DNA from: Sindora glabra
Lineage: Eukaryota > Streptophyta > Magnoliopsida > Fabales > Fabaceae
Length of the DNA: 64,000 nucleotides
NCBI GenBank assembly: GCA_020226215.1
Contig: CM035233.1
Location: 71,863,317-71,927,316 of the forward strand
Direction: 5' to 3'
The position numbers and the translations under genes are program-made. Positions 1 to 12,800 of this stretch are shown one piece after another. The notes beneath the pieces were generated by a model. It worked only from the letters and a program-made list of their open reading frames with translations. It did not search any database and was not told the DNA's origin. Numbering within the stretch: position 1 is the stretch's first letter; each line of letters starts with the position of its first letter.

Positions 1-1920
1 CTATTTCTATCTTAACTTTGGCCACAAAGTTGTCTTCAGAAAATTCGGAGCCTGCACAGAAATAAAAAAATTAACATAACTGAAGGTAATTGCCAACAGA
101 TCTAGAGGTTAGGAGTGTGTACATGTATGTATTGGATTGAACAGTTGAAAGGAAAGTTAGCTATAGTCAACTACACGAAATTCAACTATTTGAACCTGGC
201 TACCCTGAATATTATTATTGATATTGAAAAAGAGATTGCACAGTCCTGTCTGACTTCTTCTAGGTAGACATGAACTTACCTCCCTGCCTCTCTTTTGAAC
301 CACCCTGAGCACCAAACCCCCTAACATCAGATACTGTGACACCACGAATTCCCATTTTCAACAAAGCCTTCAAATTAAAAAATGCAAAAATTACAACCAG
401 AAATAGACCACTAAGAGGCTAATGAATGTTATGCACAACTCGAACCATATGAAAAGTATAAGCAATATGAGTTTAACCAATCACTTGAAAGTGGTGGAGG
501 TTTTCCTCTTATGTAAATAAATATTTAGGCATAAGCAACACCACAACCAAAGAAAAGGAATACAAACAGCAGTGGGCCAGAAGTATGAATCACAGAAGCC
601 ATTTATATTTTTCATAATCATTATGTGTGGGAAATTATTTCAGTACTTTTACCTCAGTTGGTTTAACCAAGTTGGGTATCTATATTATCTATGATTACAA
701 AGTCCTCAAGGTCACCTCAAAAAAATTAACATGACAAAATTGCAATATTCTGTAGAGATTCACAGACTGTGAACTGAAGTCCAAAAATGATTTCTCATGA
801 CTTATTTGTTGAATCTTTGGCAGGCAAGAGGATGCATGACAATAGAACTGTGAGATTGTCCAACATCAACCCCTTGTGCAGATATTGGCAATAATAAGTG
901 CCTTTGAACTGAGAAATTCTACTTTATTCCTCAAGCAAGGATTTTTCCTTACTCCAGCTAGAAGTACCATATGCTGGAAGTCTATTATCTAGTACAAGAT
1001 TAAGATGCATGTGCTTTTACGTGGACAGGTGCTTGAAAATTGCATTTGACACAATGAAATGACACAGCGGTTAAGAAAATGCAGCTGAGAACAAGAAAAG
1101 CTGTAGAAAACCATTACTAGAGGTGATTTAACTAGCCACCTGAGCCTAAATTGATGGGGGATATTCAATAAGTAGTAATTAATAAAATAACAATTGGCAA
1201 AAATAAGTAGGGGACAAAAGCAGACAACTTGCAAGTGGCCATGCCACAATTCAAATCTACTAATGTCCCTGCGTATTTTAAATATATGCAACTATACGCT
1301 AATATTTATTTTAATATTTTCACTATTGCAGGCCGAAATAGATTAATTAACATTAACTAATCAATATGCAAGTATTGTTACTGTAAGTAGAGGATTAGAA
1401 CGACATACATGCAATTTTAAATGCACAAACTACGGATCAGCGGTTGCATTAGGTCTTACCTTGGAAACCAGAGGGATTCGCCATGGCCTGTTCCATAACA
1501 AATTCATCAGCAGAAGAGCATCTAACAAAAAGTTAGATAACTCCAGAAACTCATTTCATGTGTTTAGCAGAAAAAGATTGATGAGGCTTCATACCTTAGA
1601 ATGGCTTCCACTTTGTAAAACTTGGAATCCGGAACATAATCTGTGACTGTAAGCAAGAAAAAAGCAACCGCTTATGAAACCAACAAAGAAAACACAATTT
1701 CTCAAATTCATTTCATACCAGGTGAGATATTGGCTCTGATTTTGGGAACAATCCTGGCATTCCCTTTGTTTCTTAAACCCACATTGGCCTTCAGCTGAGA
1801 AAACTGACGATCTCCAAAATGATCATGGATAGAAAAGAAACCTGCAACAGAGGGTTTGACTTCTTTGAATTCGGAATAAAGAGGAGAACTAAGCAGGTCT
1901 GTTCTCGCGATCGCAGCCAT
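1..1920 (-). CDS. GLB1: Nitrogen regulatory protein PII, plastid type (5' five exons; 3' end outside window)
   Basis: PII is a trimeric plastid signal protein that reads 2-oxoglutarate, ATP/ADP and, in many plants, glutamine, and controls N-acetylglutamate kinase and acetyl-CoA carboxylase. Exons on the minus strand, all with GT/AG borders and consistent phase, are 1920-1719, 1646-1595, 1487-1460, 367-280 and 51 to the left edge. The start chosen is the ATG at 1920 (MAAIARTDLL); an in-frame ATG six codons upstream (1938) is possible. Residues 1 to about 67 are Ser/Arg/Lys-rich and poor in acidic residues, as expected of a transit peptide. The PII core follows: VPDSKFYKVEAILRPWRI, then ALLKMGIRGVTVSDVRGFG with the T-loop GFGAQGGSKERQGGSEF (about residues 111-127). 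As in other plant PII proteins, there is no uridylylated tyrosine in that loop. The B-loop and C-terminus lie beyond the edge. The residues PLVSK, where plant PII usually has QQVSS, are slightly unusual. It is head-to-head with the DUF952 gene. Confidence 0.95.
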
Positions 1921-2137
1921 AAATTTTCTCTCACTCACTCTTGCAGCATTAGTAGTAACAGTTGCACAGCTATTTTGGCATTCGGTCTGGCCTCAAGCTA
2001 TACGACGCATGGACGACGGGGAAGTGAATGGGCTTGGGCCTCTTCGTTGGTTGGAAGTGAAGGCCCAAACCCAACTATTGATCGCGAGATCATTTTATCT
2101 TGCGGGATCCGATATTGGAATGGAAATTGCTGTGATA
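1921..2137. promoter_or_regulatory. Bidirectional promoter/leader between PII and DUF952
   Basis: Only about 217 bp separate the PII start codon (1920, minus) from the DUF952 start codon (2138, plus). The interval contains TGGGCC at 2035-2040 and GGCCCAAA at 2062-2069. These match the site II/UP1-type elements common in promoters of plant housekeeping and divergent genes. No clear TATA box is visible on either side. That both genes share this promoter is inference from the spacing and motifs. Confidence 0.65.
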
Positions 2138-3289
2138 ATGAGTGGGGGAGAGGGAGAACCAGAATTCGTGTACAGAATCAGTACAGCGAAAGAGTGGGAA
2201 GAGTTGCAGAAGAATGGATCGATTTTCGGGGGTGACCTTGACAAGTCTTCTGGTTTCATCCATCTCAGCAAGCTTGATCAGGTTCTCCATCTCTCTTATT
2301 TTTTCATTCTGTAAGCTTAAATCAGCATTTTACATTGTTTACAAAAGTGAATTACTATGATTAGATTGAAGTGATATCAACAATATTTTTCCAAATCTGT
2401 CGATTCTTCTGTCATGAGCTTAGTTTGAAACAATGTTGTTATGATTTGTGCACAGGTTCAGTCAACGCTACAGAACTTCTTCTTGAACTCTAACCTGGAG
2501 CTCTACCTGCTTCAAATTGATGCTAAAAAGGTTTGCACATACATCCCGTATATCTCTAATTCCTTCTCTACTTGATAGATTTCACTGATGACTTGAGGTT
2601 TGGCTTCTTGATGTCTTGAGATAACGAAGTGGAAACCAGTTGTGAAGAGCTCTTATTGATTTGACTAATTAATCTGGGGATTAAGGTTTAAAAGATGAAC
2701 TTAACTGTCTGCAGTTTGCACTACAATACCGTCCTCCATTCTGTTATATCTTATTTGCACACTTAAATTCCTTACACACTTCATGTAGGATGCATATATG
2801 TACAGTCTAAACTGAAATAATTCTATGCTGTTCACTTTGATTGTGACTATATCTTGTGCGTAAGTGTGGGGAGAGAGATATGAGAGGACCATGTGCAAGT
2901 ATCAGTATTCCTGTCAATTATATTTCACTGCAGTTGCCATACACAAGTTCAATATATTGAGCCTTCCTCAATTGCAGACTCCAGTATGCTTAGACTTCAT
3001 TTGTTCAAGAGCTAGCCCAGACCACACATTCTTTGCTTGACTTGATGGAAATAAAATATATGGCATTGGATTAACTTAAACTCTCAAAATAGCTGATTTT
3101 TTTTTAATGCCATGCGCATTATTGCAGCTTGGGGATGGTTTGGTGTATGAAGTTGTGGATGGTACCAACAGCTTCCCTCATTTTTATGGGCCATCTCGAA
3201 GTTTCAGCCCGCTCACTCTAGATGCCGTGACAAAAGCAGAGAAGCTATCTCTCTCGGAAGGCCGATTCAGTTGCAGTTTGCTAGATTGA
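2138..3289 (+). CDS. DUF952 domain protein
   Basis: Three exons (2138-2281, 2456-2530, 3128-3289) with GT/AG borders join in frame to 126 residues, ending in TGA. The protein begins MSGGEGEPEFVYRIST and carries the DUF952 hallmarks: the AKEWEEL helix, GFIHLSKLDQ (about residues 39-48), LYLLQIDAKKLG and FPHFYGPSRSFSPL near the C-terminus. The GFIHLS and HFYG histidines are the usual conserved residues of this family (PF06108). The fold is related to ADP-ribosyltransferase-like proteins, but no reaction is established for the plant members. The length is normal for the family, and no signal peptide or membrane segment is seen, so it is probably cytosolic. In-frame ATGs at 2009 and 2120 would add 43 or 6 residues; the extra residues do not look like part of the domain, so the ATG at 2138 is preferred. 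The gene shares its promoter with PII. Confidence 0.9.
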
Positions 3290-4075
3290 CTACTTTCTGC
3301 TTAAAGCTGCCATTCTGTTGTTCTGCCATACTTAATTGTATTCTGTTTGGACAGCTATTGGTAATGATGTGTGGCTGCTCTCTGTGACTGTACTATTATT
3401 CTATTAAGGGAAGCCTTCTTATGCTGTGTTAATTGTTAAACCTTGTTCATCGAAGCTGTATTGTCAATGTTGAGCAATGGTCCAGGACTCAGCAATGTGA
3501 ATACTAGACTCGCGATAATATTAAATTTCTCTTCAATACTTTATACTTCTATTTAACAATATATATTTTAATTTTTAGTATTCATTGCAATTCTCAAAAA
3601 CAAAGAAAGAAATAATTATTGATTTGGTCCACATCAAATGAATTTAAATTTGATTTACTGTTAAAAATATTACATTATCGATAATTAAGACAAATATATA
3701 TCATAAAAAAAGTAATAATAATTAAAAATTTTTATCAACGGTGACAGAAATTTTTTATAGTTTTCGTGAGGAGCGTTGATAATTTCTGAAGAATTGATAC
3801 TTTACGCCACTAAAATATAGATGTGATGAAGGATGTACAAAATAATTCCTAACAAGTCCCAAAAAAACAGTTGACCTATGCTTAACTTGTGATTCTTTGT
3901 ATGCCACCCAGATTTTGTTACTTATTTGCTAGTTTCCTGTATTCATCGAATTATTATTTTTTAAAAAGTTTTTTATAGAAAGGCCTCTAGCAGGAAAGCT
4001 TGAGGTCATGCAGAAGCAAGATCGAACCTAGGTATAGATAAACAAATCTTGATTTGATGAGTACTGAGGATTCGT
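3290..4075. other. DUF952 3' flank, no further gene
   Basis: The first 200-250 bases after the stop are of ordinary composition and probably hold the 3' UTR. From about 3540 the sequence becomes very A+T-rich, with no open frame that resembles a protein. Confidence 0.5.
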
Positions 4076-4985
4076 GAATGGCATTGGGGAATTGTGTTCA
4101 TGGAGGGCCACAACACGATTACTGCTCTTGTTCTTGTGGTAATTAGAGTACTTGAGATTTTATAGGCCAAAAGGAAGGATTAAATTCGCTTTAATGAAAA
4201 ATTAACAATTAAAATTTGTAACAACATTTTGTGTAAAACCATGAAGTTCAAGATAGAAATTTTTGAAATTTTGTTGAATATGTTATTTTAAAAATATGAA
4301 ATATTTTAAAAAGATTTTGAAAGAAATTTTAAGTGTAATTCTTTTAAATCCAAAAGAATTTCTTCAAGAAAAAATATAAATAAATCATGTAAATATTTTT
4401 CTTTAATATGTAAAATGTGAAACATATGAAACAACAACAAAATAAATAAGTAGAGAAGAAGAATGAACATAAAAATTTTTTATAGAGATTTTATAATCTA
4501 AAAGGAATGCCTTTTGAGGTTTTTCTTTAATATATAAAATGTGAAACATATGAAATAACAACAAAATGAATAAGTAAAGAAGGATAATGCACATAGAAAA
4601 TTTTTATAGAGGTTTTATGATATAAAAGGAATGCCTTTTGAGTCTATTCCTCTCTTCTCAAACTATTAAATATTGTCCATTAATTTTTATCAAGTTACAA
4701 CATTTAACTTTATAAGATTCTCCCAATCTTTATTATGAATTTGACTACCATCTAATTTTGTAAGATTTTTTCAATCTTTATTAAGATTTTAATCATTATT
4801 TAATTTTATAAGATTTCACTAATCTAATAATAAAAACTTAACACATTCATCGCATTCGTTTTTTAGACCTTCTTGGTTTTCTTTGGTAAAGATGGTTTTC
4901 TGGAGATTCGTAAATGGCATTGAGAATTGTGTTTATAAAAGGCCACAACATGATTATTGCCCTTGTTCTTGTGGTGAGCAAAGTA
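4076..4985 (+). repeat. Direct repeat pair of about 85 bp, 825 bp apart
   Basis: The segment at about 4076-4150 (GGATTCGTGAATGGCATTG onward, including TTGTTCTTGTGGT) recurs at about 4900-4978 with scattered substitutions. The intervening DNA also holds a 124-bp tandem duplication. This looks like the remains of a transposable element, but no coding motif identifies its class. Confidence 0.6.
4396..4643 (+). repeat. 124-bp tandem duplication
   Basis: The unit at 4396-4519 (containing AATGTGAAACATATGAAA and AAAGGAATGCCTTTTGAG) is repeated immediately at 4520-4643 with about ten differences. The inner AAAGGAATGCCTTTTGAG includes a short palindrome. No coding capacity is seen. Confidence 0.85.
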
Positions 4986-7571
4986 CCTAATAGAATTTAT
5001 TCTCTTCTAAACATGTTTTAAAATGCTGTTCACTTATCCCAATACTTCCTCTCCTTCATTCTCACATCCTAACCCTTTTGGCAAAGGTGAATGAGATTCA
5101 TGCCGTTTTCTCCAAACTGGTTAAGGGCCTATTGTCTTTCCAAATCTATGGTTTCTCAATGGATTTTCTCTTATGAGTTATCCGTTTTTTGCACGCTTGC
5201 ATTAAATGGTTGCATATTTCTTTTTTTATTTGTCTTTCTTTTCTCATTATGTTTTTCAAGGCATGCTATACTCAATCTATAATTCCTCAATTTGTCCATT
5301 ATTTTTTATTCGATTTTTTTTGCTTTTGATTAATTTAAGTTTAGCCTTTTGCCTTTTTTATGTTTCATTGTTTCTTATATGTTTGATTGTTTAAATATTT
5401 TCTATTTTGTTCTTTTTTTTGGGGTTACTAGCCTAATCTCTCTATATGTTGCCATGATTTTGCATTTGATTTGTTTCTTTTGATTTGATTTTGCCTTTTT
5501 TAAGCAAACTTTAATTTTTTATTCACTAATTCATTAGGTAAAACGTTGAGATTAAAAATTTGACTAAGTTTTTATCCTTTTGTGCAAATTTTATTGCTAC
5601 TCCCCTGTATCTGGTTGAGCTCTTTTGCTTTTTTTTTCCTTCAATGAAATTTTTGTCTACATTTATATTAAAATTGTTGAACCCCTTACATGTCTACTTT
5701 GCTTTTTGGTGGATTTTATGGCTTTTGATTTTTCATTGAATTTTCAAATTTGATTTTTTAGTTCATCCTTTTTAAATTTTAAATTTCAAATTGAATTTTT
5801 TTTTGCATCAAATTCATTCCTTCTCTTTCTTATATCACTCAAAACCCTTCTTTCTTTCTAATCTTTATTGATTTCTAGCCCCTTTTAGATCATTGATTAG
5901 CTTGTTGGATGAACAATACCTTCAACAAATTTAGAAGGACAATGCCTTTGGCAAATTTGCTTCTTATTTAGAGAAACACAATACGCCATTACTTTCATTT
6001 TATTGCATCTTTCTCTATTTTGTTCCATTACCATTCGAGCATTTTTCTATTCTCATTTTCTTTCCCAAGTGGTGCATTTTTGTGGACTCTATCTTTATCT
6101 TCCCTACTATTTTAAGGAATAATATTCTTTATGCTCTATTTTTTTTATCTTCATATTGTTCATTTCCATTTCTTTCATTGCGTTTATTTATTGTATGATG
6201 GTGCTTTTGTTTGTTTGTGCTATTAAAATTATGCAACTTTTACTCTTTTCTTAGCTTGCAACATCTGCTTTGTGGTGTTAAGTTTGTATCTAAAAAAGTG
6301 ACTTATTCTAAAAAGGTGAGATTCCAAAGTCAATAGTTTTGTTCTTACCTTTTAGTTGAACTAATAAATATCATTTTACTCAGGATTATATCTATGAGAA
6401 ACATTCCTACATATGAGAATATTGTTCAAGGAAAGTTTTGAATGTTATTTGGATCTTTATTTGTGTCCTCAAGTTTAGAAGAATTGCATGAGTGAAATTC
6501 TCAAATTAAAGAATAACTTTACGAATTTTCTCTATTTCATAGGAAATAAAATATTTTATTGCAAGTTGCAAACTTGATTTTTTCTACTTATTGAACTTTA
6601 AACTATTTAAAATTTGAAACATCTATCATTATATATTTTTATTTTTGTATTTTCGTTTAATATCAATCCTAAATCTTTAAAATCACAGCTTCTAAATCGA
6701 AAGAATCTTAAACTTTACCCAGTAATATGCTTTTTAGATTATAAAGGCCATGAAGGTGTAGTTACATTAATTTTTGTGGAAGCTTTAGGGCAATAGATTG
6801 CTTTAGGTATGATTGTTGATAAAGTATAGTATATATAAGTTTTAGCATAATAGCTTTCTAGTAAGTTTTCATCATATTCTATTGTCTTGAAGGTTTAATT
6901 GATGGAATTGTACTTGTTTGGAAGGCTGAAATTGGTAGATATCTTAAATGGTGGGAAATTGGTGAAATTATTCAATGTGTTGCCTGGAATCTTTTACCTA
7001 AAATTCATATTCTTGCTACCTATGTGTAAGTTAGGTTGTATTACTTGATAATTAAATTTTTTCTTTTACATATGCATATTTATTGTATGTGAAAATAAAT
7101 CAAATGAAAATGCCTATTTATAGGAGGCAAGATGTAGTATTATTGAAAATTGATTTTGGTGATGAGGAATAATAAAAGATAATTATGGAGCTTTTCCATC
7201 TTGAGTCATCAACAACATAAGGCAATTCCAATTAGTGTTCTTGTCACTTTATTATCTTCAATAGTAAGTAAAAAAATTCAAATATAAATTGATAAGTAAC
7301 TAACTGGTCTATAAAGGAGAATATAGACTTAAGTTTTAGTTTTTTTTATTTTTTTTATTTTTGGCATTATATGTTTAGTGTCCTTAATTAGGATAGTGTT
7401 TCACAAGACAAATGTAATGGCGATGTTGAGCATGCTTGGACTAGCAAAGAGAGTAGTTGCAATGTTTTTGCTTAAAAGTAAAAGTAAGGGTTATGGAGAT
7501 CTTTTGTAACATCTTCAAAAGGAAATACTAAGGCAAAGTTAATCTCTAGTATATATTATAATTTATTACCA
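4986..7571. other. T-rich, gene-free stretch
   Basis: Long pyrimidine- and T-rich runs (especially 5200-5900) and only short open frames of biased composition. The stretch at about 6690-7030 is less biased and keeps a few short open segments on the plus strand, so it may be a degraded coding fragment, but no family is recognisable. Confidence 0.4.
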
Positions 7572-7580
7572 TTTTCTTTT

Positions 7581-8825
7581 GGCTTAAATACAAAATTGGT
7601 TCCTTTAATATTCAATTTGAGTGAATTTGGTTCTCCTTAAAATAAAAAATCTATTTTCATCCTCTTAAAAATGGAATTAGTCCAAAATTGGTCATTTCCA
7701 TCCATTTTCAAACAGATCTATTAACGTGGAAAACAGAACCCCAGCATGGCAAATCTTTGCCTTATTCTCATTGAGAAATAGAACATATGGCAAAATAGGG
7801 TTGGTTGACGTTGGACTTTTTTTGGTGTACCTTACTGTTTCTTTACTTCTTCCTCTCTAATTCGGAGCCAGCTTCTTCTTTTGAATCTTCCTTGATTTAG
7901 AGCTATCACGGATTGTTATTAGATTGGCTATCCATAGCAAAATTATATAACTTTAATCCTTAGCTGAAAGTAGAATTCAAATCTCTCTTAACTAGTTTTT
8001 CTCAATTAATCATTGATAGTGAAAAGCTTTAAGTATATTATCATTAATGGTGGAGTTGCTGCTATGAGTTTCCTTTTTGAAATCTTTAATCCTTCAATTT
8101 TTCTTGTTTGTTGACTTGATTCTTATTGCTCTGTGCTGATTTAGCATATCAAATGGAAATTATGTTTGGATTGATATAATTGTTGCATTGATAGAATTTA
8201 CTGGTTGAATCTATGAAGGAACTTGTAGAATTTTTTCAAAGTTTGCACTTTTAAAACTGTAAATCTCCAAGTCGTTTTCGGATTCTCTTTGAGATCATAG
8301 CCAGTTTCTTCACTTCCTTTAATATTATTTTCACCATTGTTGAGCCTTTGCTCTATTTCAGTTAAGATGTAGTAGATATGAGACCTCATGCGACCTTCCT
8401 TATGTAATTGTCATTTTTAAGCTCTTGCTCTGTTTCATCTTCTGCTTTCACTAGGAGGAAAATTGTTGCTAGTGGCACCTGGGGATCAATGAAGTTAAAT
8501 GGGATCTCTATAAACCCATTAATGATTGAAGGTTTTGATAGCATGCCCTTGATATCCACTCCCAGATTCACTTTCTTTCAGAACTGCTTAAATTTAAAAC
8601 ATAACCATTTTAGATTCACTTCCTTCTAGAATTACTCAACGATGTTAATTGCTTAATTTTCATTTAATATTCATCTTCCAAGTTAGCAGATCCATTTCAA
8701 AATTGATAGAAGGGATTAACTTTAGATTGATTCAATTTTAAAGAGGATGAGAAAAGATTTTTCATTTTAAGGGGGACCAAACTCGCTCAAATTGAATATT
8801 TAAAGAGCTAATTTTGCATTTAAGC
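7581..8825. mobile_element. Non-autonomous Mutator-like element with long TIRs (Pack-MULE-like)
   Basis: The left end (GGCTTAAATACAAAATTGG onward) and the reverse complement of the right end (GCTTAAATGCAAAATTAGC onward) align for at least about 100 bp, and more weakly to about 175 bp. This is the long-TIR architecture of Mutator-like elements. Both ends are flanked by the same 9-mer TTTTCTTTT (7572-7580 and 8826-8834), the duplication length expected for the superfamily, though the low complexity of the 9-mer weakens this. The interior (about 7750-8650) encodes no transposase. It is less A+T-rich than its surroundings and holds two adjacent minus-strand open segments (8386-8571 and 8198-8389) that could be captured gene sequence of unknown origin. 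The element is probably immobile without a partner. Confidence 0.75.
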
Positions 8826-8834
8826 TTTTCTTTT

Positions 8835-11800
8835 TTTGTCTATCTTTATGCCGCTTAAAGTTTCAACTTTCACTATAACTATTATTTGACTACATTCTGA
8901 GAAAATTAGTCGAATTATAAAGTATCATGTGTTCTTACCTTTACTTACTTGGAAAAAAATTATATTTTTGAATTTTCCTAAATTGAAAATTATAATTACC
9001 CATTTTTTGTGCAACTTACTTTAGGCTGCATTTCCATATGCAAACTAATTTGCACAATAAGAAGTGCAATTTAGTCTATATTCTGAAGTACTTAGAGGTG
9101 GAGGTGTATGGTGGTATATTAGTTCACTTTACTTCGATTCAACCTATCATATCTAATTGATTAGTAGTATTAGCTAACTAATATTAGAATTTTCTTTTAG
9201 TTCTCTTTCTAAGCGTATTTATACTAGAAAATTTAGCATTCTTTTTTGTTTTCATTTAGGTTAGAATTGTTACGATATTTAATACCTATGGCCTTAAATT
9301 GTTTTTAGATAATGAATATGTTATTTGTAGGTGAAAATTACTCAACTGCATTTTTTTATCAAAAAATAGCTAATAACATGATGGTGGACCCTTACCCTTT
9401 GGAAGTGCATGACTTGAATATGATTGTTTTAGTAGCTAATTATGATCTTAATATTTCTTTTGTCTTTTAGTTTAGTTTTTGATTTGAAAAGTTTTATTTG
9501 GTATTGACCTAGGAATGTTTTTAAAAAATTGATGGCATTACTATGTAGGCATTAAGATGAAAAGAGCTATTGATTATATAAGGGGATAGAAAGTAAACAA
9601 GAAATTTCCAATATATTTCTAATTGAGTAAGCTAATAAATATACATTTTTGTTTATAAACTTTTTTAGACTACTAGTTGTTTGCCCTTTGTATGATCCTA
9701 AAGTTTATATATTCTTTAATTGCAAAATAATCTAAGCTTAAAAATTACAAGTAGCTTAAGTAATTTTTGCCTTGAAACACCATTTTTGTATTAAAACTTT
9801 TAGAAGGAAAGATTTGCGACTTTTAGCATGTGCATGATTGCTTATATACCAAATATAGTTTTTGTTCTTCTCTAATTAGATTTGTTATTTCATTATTTGT
9901 TGGATGACTTGTGACTCTACTAATTTTGCATGTTATACTGGCTCATTTAACTAAAAATGCTTAAGGATGTGAATGTAAATATAAATGGCATCATGAAAGA
10001 CATTTGGAATTTAATCCTATTTGCTATTCTACTACATATGATATGTTAGTTGTTATAAACATTATTGAGAAGAATTGTTATTCAATCATTTATAACAACG
10101 CTTAGGTGTTCTAATTTGGTAAATAAACCATGGATCCTATAGCAATGACTTAAAGCTTATTGTATGGCCTTTCTACTGCTCCTTCTCTAGTTAATAGGTA
10201 AAAGTTTTCATTTTTTAGTTTTTCCTATTTTCTTGTGTTTTTCATATTAAGGGGAGGTAAGTTTAAAAGTTTAAACCTTTCTTTTGATATCTTGAAAACA
10301 TTTTAGGATGAGCTATTGCGAGGTGTTGCTTAGTTGTATAAGATTATCAAGAATCAATATGTCTTAAATATATTCAACTTAATAGCCAAACCTTTAGGGC
10401 TATAGAGTATGATAATACCTTTAGTTAGGATAACAAGCATGTTGGAGCAAGGATACATCTTTTGATGATCTTATCTTTTCATTTTCATTATATTTTCTTC
10501 TTTTTTACAAGATAGTAACAATATGCTTTTTCTTAGTCTTTCATTTTACTAATTCCTAAATTTATAAAAGTCTCTCATTTTTCTAATATGACTATTAAAA
10601 TAGTGATAGCTACTAGTTAGATGTTAATTCTCGAATGGAAAAAAGTCTTCTGCTTATGCTTGATAACTATTGCATGATATGCTATCATCCTTGGAAGTTA
10701 TATACTAAAATTTTATATTTTTTTCTTTTTTAGCTTTCTGGATTTTATTATCTTACAATTATTTCTTAATTATATAAATATCCTCTCAATATAAGGAATG
10801 CATATAAGATTATGACAAGGTTATTGAAAGGGGAATAAAGCTAAGATTAGACTCCATTTTTCTAATTTATTTATGTTAACATTTCTATTTGACAGCATCT
10901 TTGAGTGTTATAATAATATGGTATCCATATCACTATAATTTTAGGTTAAAGTACCAGTTAACTGGTGCCCTACCCTTGGCATGACATTGTAGTGACAAAT
11001 AAAGAGGTAGTGGATGGTGTGAGTGAAGAGGTCATTCAGTAATAAGAAAAGTATATTGATTTGTATAATCAATTGTATTGGTCAATGTTATCTATGATGA
11101 TTTTTCTTCCCTTGTATTCCATTTTTTGATTGAAGAATATAAATTTTCTAGTATCATTGTTTATTAACAAGTAGCCTATGAGGCAATAGATGCTCAAGAT
11201 TTGTTGAAGATTTAAATGATCTTTATTAGCCTGAAAGTGTAAAAGAAATATAACGAAATTTGATAGGCAAGTTAGAATGGCTAAGATGGAATTTTGCATT
11301 TTTGATAATGATGGAAAGGAAAGAAATATAAAGATTATTGTATATACTACAAGGCTTGATACTATCTTCAAATCAATGTATATATCTTCTTATATAGTTT
11401 TAGATAAATTTTGCAAACTACGTTTAGGTAAATAACTTTGGAAATTAAGTCTAATAATTTCATTGTTTATTGTGTTCAGCTGCTTAGTTGTGGTACTAGA
11501 GCATTTTTTGAAACACAGATATTACATCAAATTTCTCTTAAGATTGTAGTTAATTCTTTAAGAAAAAAAGATGTTGCATTAAATTTCTCCTAAAGTTATA
11601 GTTAGTTGTAAAATAATTTTTGAAGAGAAATTTAGGGTATTAATTTGGTGGTCCATTTAAGAAAAAAATTGAACAATATCTTTCTTAATGGATCCTTTCT
11701 TTTCCTTTTTTAGATAAATGGATCTTTTTTTTAATGCTAAGTAGGTATTAAAGTTTAATATGAATCTAGAGTTAGTAGGGTGTTTAATCAAAGATGGAAA

Positions 11801-12690
11801 CTACTCTTAAATTATTTTAAGGAAAACTAATTAATAGTGATAGTTATTTAGTTAGAGGAAATGGTCATCATATAAGACTATCAAATTCTGGAATAAGAGA
11901 TCTTTATCAATAAAATTGAGATTAAGCTTAAATGTAGGAGTTTATTATTGATGTGGGGGGAGGAAATCTAGCTATCTTGATGGTTGTTTATGCTACTAGT
12001 GAAAGCAATATCTATATAACAATGATTTATCAATGATTTTTAAGTAGGTTTCCCCTACTGATAGTACTATTTAAAACATAATTAAGAAGGGCAATGAAAT
12101 ATATTTATTTAGATTGAGTTAATTTTTATTAGAAGTTATAATTGTAAAATAGAAACAATAATCAAGAAGAGTAATTTTTATTAAGGCGTAAACTAATCCA
12201 AACTATTTAGTGTCCTTTACTTTTTGTTATGATTTTATGTTGATTTATACTTGGTGATATTAGTAGGCCATATTTAACTTTCTTAAAATATGTTTTCCAT
12301 TAGAAAATGCATATATAAAATTTCTCCAAAAATATAATGAAGAGATTTATAGCCAAGTGAAGATAGAATTATGACCTTATTCTCTATATGAGATTAGGCT
12401 TTTGTAATTTCTATGGAGATTGATACATTAAGATGACAAAACTCAATAAAATTTGGTTTCTTGGATCCCTAAGTGAAGATAGAATTAATTGTAAATGTTT
12501 TAGAGGAAACATTATCATCTTCAAATAATAAAAATTAGATTTAACTACCATTTTGATTTCTTAATATATAAATTAATTGTGTCTAATTTTCTAAAATAAA
12601 ATTTAACAAAATAATATAATTTTTAAAAATTTTAATTTATAGTTAATTTTAAATTAAAATAATTTATGAGAAAGACTCATGAGAATCCTT
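8835..12690. other. AT-rich gene-free stretch
   Basis: No intron/exon structure or protein motif is recognised on either strand. Open frames are short and mostly low-complexity. The stretch is bounded by matching sequences near 4.2 and 12.7 kb, so it may be the interior of an old element that has lost its coding regions. Confidence 0.4.
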
Positions 12691-12800
12691 GGGTTATATT
12701 CTAATTTATAAGATAAAAGAGGGATGAATTGGCTTAAATAAAAAATTAATAATTAAAATTTGTAATAATATTTTGTGTAAAATCATGAAGTTCAAGATAT
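12690..12800 (+). repeat. Direct-repeat partner of 4155-4265
   Basis: The stretch containing AATTAAAATTTGTAATAATA, TTTTGTGTAAAA and CATGAAGTTCAAGATA matches 4155-4265 in the same orientation, about 8.5 kb away. The match stops soon after CATGAAGTTCAAGAT. It could be the edges of decayed long terminal repeats or two insertions of one element family. No primer-binding site, polypurine tract or gag/pol coding was found to decide. Confidence 0.5.

Noticed and set aside
2009..2137. Upstream in-frame start for DUF952
   Set aside because: The extra residues overlap the promoter motifs and do not resemble the family; kept only as an alternative start.
3990..4060. tRNA-derived SINE (GATCGAACCTAGG resembling a B box)
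   Set aside because: No matching A box at the right distance and no A- or T-rich tail.
8198..8571. Minus-strand open frames as a real gene
   Set aside because: Two short frames in different phases inside a Mutator-like element, with no start, splice or family evidence; noted only as possible captured sequence.
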